DNA from: an uncultured Cocleimonas sp.
Lineage (GTDB): Bacteria; Pseudomonadota; Gammaproteobacteria; Thiotrichales; Thiotrichaceae
Assembly (NCBI GenBank): GCA_937974135.1
Contig: CALJIH010000153.1
Span: forward strand, 1-17,827
Direction: 5' to 3'
Length of the DNA: 17,827 bases
The notes under the pieces are model-generated. The model ran no database searches, was not told where the DNA came from, and saw nothing but the letters and a program-made list of their open reading frames with translations. The translations under genes were made by a program, and so were the position numbers. How positions within the stretch are numbered: position 1 is the first letter of the stretch; each line of letters opens with the position of its first letter. Below are positions 1 through 7,262 of this stretch, in pieces.

Positions 1-916
1 TCGGGGATGGTCGTAGCATCGCATTAGATATTGCTAAAAAGTGGGGGGGTGTTTTTTTCAGTTCTAAAACAGCCTGTTTTTCAGCTTCTTTTGTTATCAC
101 AAATTCTTGGATAAATTTAGAGCCAAAAAATGCTAGAGCTAATAGTGCAAAGCCTGCTAGTGTTAATCTCACGGCTTTTTTGCCACGCCACCCGATTTTC
201 CAACGACCCACGAGTAATGCTGAAAAGATTACCCAAGAGAAGATCGAAAGAATGGTTTTATGCGCCACGCTGGATCCAAAAAAGTTTTCTAAATAATAAA
301 AACCTGAGAGTAAGCTGATGCTTAATAACAATACGCCCACGCCGATCAAGTGAAAAAGAAAATATTCCATATCTTCTAATGCTGGTAAGGTTAAAAAGAA
401 GTTACTTTGTTTTGGGTTTTTGAGGCGCTGATGTAGATAGTTATTCTGCATGGCTAACAAAATAGCCTGCACCGCGGCCAACATTAAAGTGCTATATGCG
501 AGTAATGAAACTAGCACATGAAAACCTAAGCCACTTCTCAAAGCGATGCCGCTGTCAGAATTTGTACTACTGATAATAAATAGAATAATGCTCAATACGG
601 TTAAGGGTAAAATCACCACCGCCAACGCTTGGATTTTTCTACTCAAGGTAGAAATAAATAGAATCAAACTAATAAACCACATCACATAAGAACCTAACGC
701 AATAAAGCTAACGTTTAATCCTTCTGTATCTGCAAGCGGTGAGACGTTGCCAATAATATGAGTGATTAGCGCAAGTGCCCAGGTTAGGAAATAGATTTTA
801 TTGGGTTGTGCCTGTTCTTCTGGCGTTTTTATATTGGCCAGCACACGCTTTGATATTAGCACCCAAGTGATAATATAAAATGCGATTGCAATAAGGTTTA
901 ACAGGTTTGATGTCAT
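1..916 (-). CDS. ypjD: YpjD/CcsA-like cytochrome c assembly-family membrane protein (partial, open at left edge)
   Basis: One uninterrupted frame of 305 codons runs from ATG at 916 off the left edge without a stop. The translation is strongly hydrophobic, with about eight membrane segments, and resembles the YpjD/HemX-like branch of the cytochrome c assembly family (PF01578). It contains GFHVLVSLLAYSTLMLAAVQ at about residues 128-147, HLIGVGVLLLSISLLSG near residue 200, and GRWKIGWRGKKAVRLT followed by a last helix ending in FFGSKFIQ. In E. coli this gene also diverges from ffh, which supports the assignment. There is no clear Shine-Dalgarno sequence; a TATAAT at 935-930 would give a very short leader. 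Family members are about 265 residues, so the frame past about residue 275 (ITKEAEKQAVLEL and onward) is probably a tail. It runs through a copy of the dispersed G-rich motif at 36-58, which suggests the original stop was altered. Its function in E. coli is poorly defined. Confidence 0.82.
   Translation of the reverse strand, partial: MTSNLLNLIAIAFYIITWVLISKRVLANIKTPEEQAQPNKIYFLTWALALITHIIGNVSPLADTEGLNVSFIALGSYVMWFISLILFISTLSRKIQALAVVILPLTVLSIILFIISSTNSDSGIALRSGLGFHVLVSLLAYSTLMLAAVQAILLAMQNNYLHQRLKNPKQSNFFLTLPALEDMEYFLFHLIGVGVLLLSISLLSGFYYLENFFGSSVAHKTILSIFSWVIFSALLVGRWKIGWRGKKAVRLTLAGFALLALAFFGSKFIQEFVITKEAEKQAVLELKKTPPHFLAISNAMLRPSP
36..58 (+). repeat. Dispersed G-rich motif, copy 1
   Basis: AAAAAGT, seven G, TGT and then a T-run. 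This matches the consensus AAAAGTRG, G-run, TGTCTTT found at four other places in the window. On the minus strand it lies in the C-terminal tail frame of the ypjD-like gene. Confidence 0.7.
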
Positions 917-1036
917 TTTTATTTAATAAATTATACGATTTAAATTTTATTCTAAAACCAATTATTCATTATAGAGTAATGCTGGCTAATGTTATACTAG
1001 CCGAGAGTAAACTTACCATTTTTATGAGCAGCCATC
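917..1036. promoter_or_regulatory. Divergent promoter region between ypjD-like gene and ffh
   Basis: This 120-base AT-rich spacer separates two divergent genes. Toward ffh there is a good -10, TATACT at 993-998, with only a weak -35 about 17 bases upstream. Toward ypjD there is a perfect TATAAT on the minus strand at 935-930, again with no clear -35. Neither start codon has a strong Shine-Dalgarno sequence; ffh has only a GAG at 1025-1027. The assignment rests on the boxes and gene orientation alone. Confidence 0.4.
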
Positions 1037-2413
1037 ATGTTTGAAAATTTAAGCGATCGTCTTTCCGCAACAGTCAAAAAACTAAAAGGTCAGGCGCGTC
1101 TAACCGACGATAATATCAAAGAATCAATGCGCGAAGTACGTATGGCTTTATTAGAAGCTGACGTTGCTTTGCCAGTTGTGAAAAAGTTTGTTGATAGCGT
1201 AAAAGAACGCGCAATAGGTCAAGAAGTATTAACGAGTTTGTCGCCTGGTCAGGCTTTAGTCAAAATCGTAAACGATGAATTAGTCGAAATTATGGGTCAA
1301 GCGAATGAATCGCTGGATCTTAAAGCGCAACCACCAGCGGTTGTGTTGATGGCAGGTTTACAAGGTGCGGGTAAAACCACAACTGCGGGTAAGTTGGCGA
1401 AGTTACTACAAGAGCGTGAGAAGAAGTCAGTCGCAATGGTCAGTTGTGACGTTTATCGTCCTGCTGCGATCAAGCAATTACAAACACTAGCGGGGCAAGT
1501 CGATGCGACTTTTATTGAGAGTGAAGTCGGTCAATCTCCCGTAGATATCGCTAAAGATGCCCTAGATTATGCGAAGAAAAATCATATCGACGTATTACTT
1601 GTAGATACCGCAGGTCGTTTGCATATCGATGCGGATATGATGGATGAAATTCAGCAAGTACATGCTGCAGTTAGTCCGGTTGAAACCTTATTTGTTGTCG
1701 ATGCAATGACTGGTCAAGACGCCGCGAATACCGCAAAAGCATTTGGTGATGCGCTCCCACTAACAGGTGTTGTTTTAACCAAAGCAGATGGTGATGCTCG
1801 CGGTGGTGCGGCTTTATCGGTTAGAGAAATCACTGGTAAACCGATTAAATTTATCGGTATGGGTGAGAAGATTGACGAGCTTGAACCGTTTCATCCTGAA
1901 AGAATGGCGTCGCGTATTTTGGGTATGGGCGATGTTTTAACCCTTGTCGAAGAAGCACAGCGTAAGGTAGATCATAAAGACGCAAAAAAGCTGGCGAAAA
2001 AACTAAACAAAGGTAAAGGTTTTGATTTAGAGGATTTGCGCGCACAGATGATGCAAATGAAAAAAATGGGTGGCATGGGTGGCATGATGGATAAATTGCC
2101 AGGCATGGGAAAAATGACCGAAGCCATGCAAGATGGTGCAGGAGATAAAGAAGTTGATCGTATGGTTGCCATTATTAACTCAATGACGGTGCAAGAAAGA
2201 CGTTTTCCTGCGGTCATTAAAGGTTCGCGTAAAAAGCGTATTGCTGCAGGTGCTGGTCTACAAATTCAAGATGTTAATCGTTTGTTAAAGCAACATAAAC
2301 AGATGAGCAAAATGATGAAAAAGTTTAAAGGTGGCGGATTAAAGAAAATGATGCGCGGCATGCAAGGTAAAATGCCGCCAGGCATGGGTGGCGGAGGATT
2401 TCCAGGGATGTGA
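1037..2413 (+). CDS. ffh: Signal recognition particle protein Ffh
   Basis: The protein is the SRP54-type GTPase that binds 4.5S RNA and the signal sequences of nascent inner-membrane proteins, and docks with FtsY. Its 458 residues match the family's usual length. The N domain (1-95) precedes the G domain, with P-loop GLQGAGKTT at 107-115, DTAGR at 190-194, TKAD at 248-251 and GMGEK at 274-278. The M domain from about 325 is rich in methionine (MMQMKKMGGMGGMMDK) and carries the RNA-binding signature SRKKRIAAGAG at 397-407. It ends in a flexible Gly/Met tail (PPGMGGGGFPGM). All catalytic motifs are intact. It diverges from the ypjD-like gene and lies just upstream of the rpsP operon, as in E. 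coli, but here an unrelated small gene on the other strand sits between them. Confidence 0.98.
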   Translation: MFENLSDRLSATVKKLKGQARLTDDNIKESMREVRMALLEADVALPVVKKFVDSVKERAIGQEVLTSLSPGQALVKIVNDELVEIMGQANESLDLKAQPPAVVLMAGLQGAGKTTTAGKLAKLLQEREKKSVAMVSCDVYRPAAIKQLQTLAGQVDATFIESEVGQSPVDIAKDALDYAKKNHIDVLLVDTAGRLHIDADMMDEIQQVHAAVSPVETLFVVDAMTGQDAANTAKAFGDALPLTGVVLTKADGDARGGAALSVREITGKPIKFIGMGEKIDELEPFHPERMASRILGMGDVLTLVEEAQRKVDHKDAKKLAKKLNKGKGFDLEDLRAQMMQMKKMGGMGGMMDKLPGMGKMTEAMQDGAGDKEVDRMVAIINSMTVQERRFPAVIKGSRKKRIAAGAGLQIQDVNRLLKQHKQMSKMMKKFKGGGLKKMMRGMQGKMPPGMGGGGFPGM

Positions 2414-2429
2414 TTTAGACCTTATCTGA

Positions 2430-2756
2430 TTACCAATTATGCGTGTATTTAAGGTAATACATACCCCCAGAATAGGTTGCATTTAGCTTTTCATATTTAT
2501 TTGAGTAAAAAGTCAGGTATTTATCTTTCATATAACCCACCATCTCAGCAAAATCGGGTTCTTTAAAAGGCAAATAAGATGTTGTTGCTTCAAATAATGA
2601 TGTTTCAAAAGATAAGTCAATGTGCGGTTTTTTAACTTCAAGCTTGTCAATATTCAGTACAAACGCATTTGCGTTTTGACTGAAAATTAGAACAAATACA
2701 AAAATTGTACTAGTCAGTATTTTTGGGCGTCTTAAAGTAATAGTATCGGGGGTCAT
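2430..2756 (-). CDS. Small secreted protein of unknown function
   Basis: I do not recognise this 108-residue protein. The case for a real gene is twofold. A good Shine-Dalgarno sequence (GAGGAG) lies about eight bases before the ATG at 2756. The N-terminus is a classic Sec signal peptide: basic LRRPK, hydrophobic ILTSTIFVFVLIF, and an ANA cleavage site after residue 31. The mature part of about 77 residues has no cysteine, is rich in aromatic residues (eight tyrosines, several Phe) and ends YSGGMYYLKYTHNW. It therefore looks like a soluble or surface-associated periplasmic protein. It is convergent with ffh, with only 16 bases between the stops, and no terminator hairpin is visible there. It interrupts the usual ffh-rpsP adjacency, so it is probably a lineage-specific insertion. 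Confidence 0.68.
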   Translation of the reverse strand: MTPDTITLRRPKILTSTIFVFVLIFSQNANAFVLNIDKLEVKKPHIDLSFETSLFEATTSYLPFKEPDFAEMVGYMKDKYLTFYSNKYEKLNATYSGGMYYLKYTHNW

Positions 2757-3058
2757 AACTAATACTCCTCATATTGGGGGTTATTTTTATTCTTTTACGT
2801 ACTGTCTGAGGGTTTGTTTAGTAAGCTTATTACAATCTTTAAAATTAACAAGCTTTAACCTATCAACGGTGTTGTTACACCAATATTTCTTGATAAACGG
2901 AAGTTTTTATAAATATCACTATATAAGCTAAAATATACTTCCTTTTTTGATAAAAAGGCGTAGAATTACGCGATCATTTTTCTGTGACTCTGTATGTGAG
3001 TCTGATGGATAATTTTTACTGTTTAAATCATTATCCGATTTTTTGAGATTTTTAAATC
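2757..3058. promoter_or_regulatory. Intergenic region: rpsP-operon promoter and upstream region of the small secreted gene
   Basis: This 302-base AT-rich stretch has no convincing ORF. Toward rpsP there is a TAGAAT -10 candidate at 2961-2966 followed by a GC-rich discriminator (TACGCG), a layout common at stringently controlled ribosomal promoters; no convincing -35 is seen. A leader of about 85 bases would follow, holding the two hairpins listed separately. Toward the small minus-strand gene I see only its Shine-Dalgarno sequence and a short inverted repeat, GGTGT/ACACC at 2868-2881, that could be an operator or hairpin. Confidence 0.4.
2986..3037 (+). promoter_or_regulatory. Two tandem hairpins in the rpsP leader
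   Basis: The first hairpin is GACTC (2986-2990) paired with GAGTC (2998-3002) across a 7-base loop. The second is GGATAAT (3007-3013) paired perfectly with ATTATCC (3030-3036) across 16 bases, extendable by one T-G pair. Neither is followed by a T-run, so they are not terminators. They lie between the predicted promoter and the rpsP start, where a ribosomal-protein leader control element could sit. No direct evidence of regulation is visible. Confidence 0.4.
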
Positions 3059-3316
3059 ATGGTTACAATCCGTATGGCAAGAGGCGGTTCTAAGAAACGT
3101 CCATTTTACAGCATCGTTGTTACTGATTCACGTAAACCTCGTGACAGTGGTTATATTGAAAGATTAGGCTTTTTTAATCCACGTGCAACGGGTCAAGAAG
3201 TGCGTTTAGAACTGAAACAAGATCGTATTGATCATTGGTTAAAAGAAGGTGCTCAACTTTCTACTCGTGTGAATACTTTATTAAAAGAATCTGCAAAAGC
3301 TGAAGCTGCTGCATAA
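3059..3316 (+). CDS. rpsP: 30S ribosomal protein bS16
   Basis: bS16 is an assembly protein of the 30S subunit body. The 85-residue product begins MVTIRMARGGSKKRPFYSIV and continues with DSRKPRDSGYIERLGFFNP, the family's two hallmark stretches. Its length is typical. It is the first gene of the rpsP-rimM-trmD-rplS operon, with 18 bases to rimM. The Shine-Dalgarno sequence is weak (GAG about 11 bases before the ATG), which is unusual for a highly expressed ribosomal gene and may relate to the structured leader just upstream. Confidence 0.98.
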   Translation: MVTIRMARGGSKKRPFYSIVVTDSRKPRDSGYIERLGFFNPRATGQEVRLELKQDRIDHWLKEGAQLSTRVNTLLKESAKAEAAA

Positions 3317-3334
3317 TTTTTAAGAAGACGGCTG

Positions 3335-3865
3335 ATGAGCCAATCTGAAGACTATATTCTTCTGGGTAAAATATCAGGAGTTCATGGAATCAAAGGATGG
3401 GTTAAAGTTTTTTCTTACACATCACCGCGCCTAAAAATCACTGAATATAGCCAGTGGTATTTAAAAAGTAAAAAAGATCAGTCTTGGGTTTCACAACAAC
3501 TGATCGAAGGAAAAGAGCAAGGTAAAAATATTATTGCGCGTCTCGATAAGGTTAAATATCGCGATGAAGCTGAAGCCTTGATAGGAACTGAAATTGCTAT
3601 CCATAAGGATCAATTAGAAGTTTTAGCAGAAAATGAGTATTTTTGGAGAGACCTGATAGGTCTTTCTGTTGAAACAATAGAAGGTGAAAAGCTAGGTAAA
3701 ATTGATTGGCTTTTCGATACTGGCAGTAACGACGTTATCGTTATAAAAGAAACCGAAGGTGTTGAAGTAAAAGAACATCTTTTACCTTTTGTTTTCGATG
3801 ATGTTATAAAATCAGTTGATCTTGAAACGTCTTTGATGATTGTTGATTGGGATCCTGAATTTTAA
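3335..3865 (+). CDS. rimM: Ribosome maturation factor RimM
   Basis: RimM binds uS19 and assists maturation of the 30S head and 16S rRNA processing. The 176 residues show the N-terminal RimM beta-barrel, opening YILLGKISGVHGIKGWVKV, then the PRC-barrel domain from about residue 97 (EYFWRDLIGLSVETIEG, LFDTGSNDVIVI). The conserved C-terminal LLPFVFDDVI and closing VDWDPEF are present. Length and order in the operon are canonical. The 14-base gap to trmD is filled by a perfect palindrome, described separately. Confidence 0.97.
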   Translation: MSQSEDYILLGKISGVHGIKGWVKVFSYTSPRLKITEYSQWYLKSKKDQSWVSQQLIEGKEQGKNIIARLDKVKYRDEAEALIGTEIAIHKDQLEVLAENEYFWRDLIGLSVETIEGEKLGKIDWLFDTGSNDVIVIKETEGVEVKEHLLPFVFDDVIKSVDLETSLMIVDWDPEF

Positions 3866-3879
3866 AAGGTCTAGACCTT
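3866..3879 (+). promoter_or_regulatory. Palindrome overlapping the trmD Shine-Dalgarno sequence
   Basis: AAGGTCTAGACCTT is a perfect 14-base palindrome that occupies exactly the space between the rimM TAA (3863-3865) and the trmD ATG (3880). In RNA it can form a 5-bp stem with a CUAG loop, placing the AAGG ribosome-binding sequence inside the stem. This would reduce TrmD translation. Confidence 0.5.
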
Positions 3880-4626
3880 ATGCGTTTTGACGTTATTACA
3901 TTGTTACCCGAACTTGTTGAGAGTGTTGTACAAGTTGGCGTAACAGGCAGAGCGAAAAGACGGAATTTAATTGAATTACATTGCTGGAATCCAAGGGATT
4001 TTACTGAGGATATTCATCGAACTATAGATGACCGTCCTTATGGCGGTGGTCCTGGCATGGTAATGAAAGCGGATTGTTTGTTAGAAACAATTCGCGCTGC
4101 AAGAGCAGCAGCACCTGCAAATTCTAAGGTTATTTATCTTAGTCCGCAGGGAAAGCAAATAAAACAAACGATGTTTCGTGAGATTTCTCAGGATACAACG
4201 ATTGAAAGCTTAATTTTACTCTGTGGCCGTTATGAAGGTATTGATGAGAGAGTAATTCAGCTTGAAGTAGATGAAGAATGGTCGCTTGGAGATTATGTAT
4301 TAAGTGGTGGTGAGTTAGGAGCAATGGTTGTTATCGATGCCATTACTCGTCTAATACCTACTGCGCTTGGGCATAATGATTCAGCCGAGCAGGACTCGTT
4401 TACAGAGAATTTATTAGATTGTGGTCATTACACCCGACCAGAATTGATTGAAGATTTGGATGTGCCAGCAGTTTTAAAAAGTGGTGATCATAAAGCGATC
4501 GCGACATGGCGTAGAAAGGAATCACTAGGTAGAACTTACCAAAAAAGACGTGATTTACTAGAAATTGATACATTAAGCGATGACGATAAAACCTTGCTTA
4601 ATGAATATTTAAAAGAAAACAACTAG
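3880..4626 (+). CDS. trmD: tRNA (guanine-N1-)-methyltransferase TrmD
   Basis: TrmD methylates G37 of tRNAs that have G36, using S-adenosylmethionine, and so prevents +1 frameshifting. The 248 residues show the SPOUT trefoil-knot motifs: YGGGPGM at 54-60, LCGRYEGIDERV at 114-125, and SLGDYVLSGGE at 135-145. The Asp of AEQDSF (D172) aligns with the catalytic Asp169 of E. coli TrmD, and LLDCGHYTRPE and WRRKESLGRT of the C-terminal tRNA-binding domain are present. It is the third gene of the operon. Its ribosome-binding site is embedded in a palindrome, whereas the downstream rplS has an open, strong AGAGGA. This agrees with the low TrmD output relative to ribosomal proteins known for the E. coli operon. 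Confidence 0.98.
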   Translation: MRFDVITLLPELVESVVQVGVTGRAKRRNLIELHCWNPRDFTEDIHRTIDDRPYGGGPGMVMKADCLLETIRAARAAAPANSKVIYLSPQGKQIKQTMFREISQDTTIESLILLCGRYEGIDERVIQLEVDEEWSLGDYVLSGGELGAMVVIDAITRLIPTALGHNDSAEQDSFTENLLDCGHYTRPELIEDLDVPAVLKSGDHKAIATWRRKESLGRTYQKRRDLLEIDTLSDDDKTLLNEYLKENN

Positions 4627-4642
4627 TTTTAGAGGACTTAAC

Positions 4643-4987
4643 ATGAGTACGATTATTCAGGCGATTGAAGCCGAGCAAATGAGCAAGGAAATCCCAGAAT
4701 TTAATCCTGGAGATACGGTTGCTGTATCAGTAAAAGTAAAAGAAGGTGAGCGTGAACGTATTCAGGTATTTGAAGGTGTAGTTATCGCTATCAGAAACCG
4801 TGGTTTAAACTCATCATTCACAGTACGTAAGATTTCTTATGGTGAAGGTGTTGAGCGTGTTTTCCAAACATATAGCCATATCATTGCTGGTGTAGAAGTT
4901 AAGCGTAAAGGTGCGGTAAGACGCGCAAAATTATATTATCTACGTGGACTTACTGGTAAAGCTGCGAGAATTAAAGAGAAAGTTTAA
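4643..4987 (+). CDS. rplS: 50S ribosomal protein bL19
   Basis: bL19 lies at the interface of the ribosomal subunits. The 114 residues carry the family pattern: FNPGDTVAVSVKVKEGERER near the N-terminus, then VFEGVVIAIRNRGLNSSFTV, SYGEGVERVFQTYS and RRAKLYYLRGLTGKAARIKE at the C-terminus. A strong Shine-Dalgarno sequence, AGAGGA at 4631-4636, lies six bases before the ATG. It is the last gene of the operon and is followed within about 20 bases by a clear intrinsic terminator. Confidence 0.98.
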   Translation: MSTIIQAIEAEQMSKEIPEFNPGDTVAVSVKVKEGERERIQVFEGVVIAIRNRGLNSSFTVRKISYGEGVERVFQTYSHIIAGVEVKRKGAVRRAKLYYLRGLTGKAARIKEKV

Positions 4988-5007
4988 AGTATTTCTCTTG
5001 TAAAACA

Positions 5008-5038
5008 TAAAAAAAGCCGCTCTAAGCGGCTTTTTTTA
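5008..5038 (+). terminator. Intrinsic terminator of the rpsP-rplS operon
   Basis: AGCCGCT (5015-5021) pairs perfectly with AGCGGCT (5025-5031) around a 3-base loop. The stem is preceded by an A-run and followed by seven T, so it may work in both directions. It lies about 20 bases after the rplS stop. Confidence 0.95.
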
Positions 5039-5087
5039 TGTGAATTCATTAATGATTTTATGGTTGAATAAACTCTTTTAATTAACT

Positions 5088-5099
5088 TTCCTTAAGGAA
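5088..5099. repeat. 12-base perfect palindrome upstream of the GGDEF-EAL gene
   Basis: TTCCTTAAGGAA lies about 96 bases before the TTG start of the c-di-GMP gene, just upstream of an extended -10-like TGTGATAAT at 5117-5124. It is a possible operator, with no other support. Confidence 0.3.
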
Positions 5100-5145
5100 C
5101 CGTTCATCAAAAATATGTGATAATAACCATATGAAATAAGGGCGA

Positions 5146-5165
5146 ATTTAATCATTTGATTAAAT
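5146..5165. promoter_or_regulatory. 9-bp-arm inverted repeat before the GGDEF-EAL start
   Basis: ATTTAATCA and TGATTAAAT are perfect inverted arms around a TT centre, 29 bases upstream of the TTG start. It could be an operator for an unknown dimeric regulator or a hairpin in the 5' leader. An AT-rich palindrome of this quality is better than the surroundings offer, but AT-rich sequence makes chance more likely. Confidence 0.4.
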
Positions 5166-5194
5166 AAATAAAAATAAACATTAAGTAATCACAA

Positions 5195-7045
5195 TTGGAT
5201 ATTTCAAACATTGATACTCTATTGATCATCGCAATCACTTTGATGTTGATAATTTTAGTTGCGGGTGGTGTTTTTGCATATATGTTTTTGAAGCAAAAAA
5301 AATTCCCGACCATAGATGAAATAATCGATAAAGAACCTACAGAACATCATCAAGAAAACGCCTATAAGCTTCTTCCAGAAGCAATCGTAATATTAAATTC
5401 TAGTAATAAAGTCATTTATTTAAATGTCGCTGCTGAAGACATGCTCGACTGTAAATTAAGAAGTGTTATGGGTAAAACACATAGTGATGTGTTTAAACTT
5501 CTTAATCGTGAAACGAGAAGAGTCATGCAAGGCTTCTTTGAGAATAGCAATGGGCATGAAAATATTCAAAAAGACTGTTTATTATCAACTAATGCTAATC
5601 AAACATATTCAATAGAATTAACCCTTATCAATACGATTAGTGGAAAAGACCTTAGAAAAGTGATGATGTTACGCAACATCACTGAAAGAAAAGCACTTGA
5701 ATCACAACTATCAAATCTCGAAACGTATGATCCGTTAACACGTATGTTAACTCGTAAATCTTTTGATGCTGAAATCAAACAGCTCATTGACAATGCACAC
5801 AAACATAATTCAAGTCATGTTTTAGCCTATTTCTCAATTGATCAGTTTCAAGTCATAAATGACACCATCGGTTATTCAAGTGGTGATAGCCTAATTACTA
5901 GCATGGCTGAGCAAATTAAAAAAAATACCAATAAGAATGTGGATATTCTTGGAAAAGTCAGCGCCAACGAATTTGCAGTAATTTTCAGTGAATCCAAATT
6001 GCCAAGCGCTATCAAAGCCATCCAAAATATTTTAAAAAGTGCTTCAGAGTTCGAGTTTATGTCACGTGGACAACAATATTCTATTACCATGAGTTCTGGA
6101 TTCGTTGTCGTTGATGTCAATACTACATCATCAACCAGAGCCCTTTCTGAAGCCAATACAGCATGTAATCTGGCTAGCAAACGTGGTGGTAATAGAGTGT
6201 TTGCATATCGTGAAGAGAATACAGAGATTCAAAAACTTGAAGGTAATCTAGAGTGGATTATGATTCTAAAGAAAGCCCTTCAAGAAAACCGTTTTAGAAT
6301 GCATGCACAAGCCATTCAACCTCTGAAAAAAGAAGAGTATGAGAAGCCGTTTCATCACTATGAGCTTTTAATCCGTTTATCAGACGAAAAAGGAAACCCA
6401 ATATCTCCTGCCGAATTTATTGCTGCAGCTGAATATTACTCGATGATGCCAAGATTAGATCGATGGGTGATAAGACATGTTTTTGAACATCTCAGTGGAA
6501 TTCCTGAACAAGATCCGTTGCCAGTATTTGCTATCAATTTATCAGGACAGAGTTTAAATGACCCACAGTTTTTAAACTTTGTGCAAAAAGAAATTAAATC
6601 TTCTGGTGTTCACCCACAAATGCTTTGTTTTGAAATTACAGAGCAGGTAGCTGTTGAAGATTTGAGTTCTATCAATAGATTTATTGCGACTTTGAAAGCG
6701 CTTGGTTGTAAGTTCTCTTTAGATGATTTTGGAACCGGTGTTAGTTCTTATCAATATTTAAAATCATTAGATGTCGATTATCTAAAAATAGATGGAAGCT
6801 TTGTAAAGCATATAGTCAATGATGATGTGGCTAGAACTATGGTGCAATCTATTAATCAAGTAGGTCATACAATGAATTTAAATATTATCGCTGAATTTGT
6901 TGAGAATGATCAAATCGTTGAAATACTACGAGATATGGGTGTTGATTATGGTCAAGGTTACCAGATAGCTAAACCACGTCCAATTGAGGAGATTATAAGC
7001 AACCATAAAGATGCTGAAACTCCCATTATGAAAATTGTCAGTTAA
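5195..7045 (+). CDS. Membrane-anchored PAS-GGDEF-EAL protein, probable c-di-GMP phosphodiesterase
   Basis: The 616 residues contain an N-terminal transmembrane helix (about 9-31), a PAS domain (about 55-165), a GGDEF domain (about 176-340) and an EAL domain (about 355-600). The GGDEF signature is degenerate (SANEF at 256-260), so cyclase activity is unlikely, though such domains can bind GTP and tune the EAL domain. The EAL domain keeps the expected metal and catalytic residues: E390 (ELL for EAL), N448, E480 of EITE, D510 and D511 of DDFGTG, K531 of KIDGSFV, E567 and Q587. Hydrolysis of c-di-GMP is therefore inferred. The start is TTG: an in-frame TAA lies at 5186-5188 and the next ATG would cut into the membrane helix. 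The Shine-Dalgarno sequence is weak. It stands alone between the rplS terminator and pgi. Confidence 0.92.
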   Translation: MDISNIDTLLIIAITLMLIILVAGGVFAYMFLKQKKFPTIDEIIDKEPTEHHQENAYKLLPEAIVILNSSNKVIYLNVAAEDMLDCKLRSVMGKTHSDVFKLLNRETRRVMQGFFENSNGHENIQKDCLLSTNANQTYSIELTLINTISGKDLRKVMMLRNITERKALESQLSNLETYDPLTRMLTRKSFDAEIKQLIDNAHKHNSSHVLAYFSIDQFQVINDTIGYSSGDSLITSMAEQIKKNTNKNVDILGKVSANEFAVIFSESKLPSAIKAIQNILKSASEFEFMSRGQQYSITMSSGFVVVDVNTTSSTRALSEANTACNLASKRGGNRVFAYREENTEIQKLEGNLEWIMILKKALQENRFRMHAQAIQPLKKEEYEKPFHHYELLIRLSDEKGNPISPAEFIAAAEYYSMMPRLDRWVIRHVFEHLSGIPEQDPLPVFAINLSGQSLNDPQFLNFVQKEIKSSGVHPQMLCFEITEQVAVEDLSSINRFIATLKALGCKFSLDDFGTGVSSYQYLKSLDVDYLKIDGSFVKHIVNDDVARTMVQSINQVGHTMNLNIIAEFVENDQIVEILRDMGVDYGQGYQIAKPRPIEEIISNHKDAETPIMKIVS

Positions 7046-7262
7046 ACTTTTCTGTTTGTAAATTTTCATGTGCTTTGTCAGCATTCAAAGATAGCTTGAT
7101 GAACTAAAAAGAAATCTTCGTCTACAGAAGAGAAAGTATGCTAATGTAAGTAATAACAAAATAATTGTATTGATAAAAAATATTAATTTTTTAACCGTTT
7201 TTCTAAGTGTTTGTTATTTAAAAGCTTGATTAGTTTAAATAAAAAATAGCCAGAGAATAATT

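Noticed and set aside
3..296. Open plus-strand frame from the left edge (GDGRSIALDIAKKWGGVFF and onward)
   Set aside because: From about position 60 it is antisense to the well-supported ypjD-like gene, and I recognise no family. The first 50 bases could be the end of a convergent gene, but the edge prevents a decision.
1851..2217. Two minus-strand frames within ffh
   Set aside because: They are shadows of a fully conserved GTPase gene, with no ribosome-binding site or recognisable product.
2766..2790. TATTGGGGGTTATTTTTATT as a sixth copy of the G-rich motif
   Set aside because: It lacks the AAAAGTRG left half and the TGTCTTT right half; only the G-run and T-rich flank are shared.
7113..7129. 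Hairpin TCTTC/GAAGA after the GGDEF-EAL gene as a terminator
   Set aside because: It has only five weak pairs and no T-run after it, so termination is not supported.
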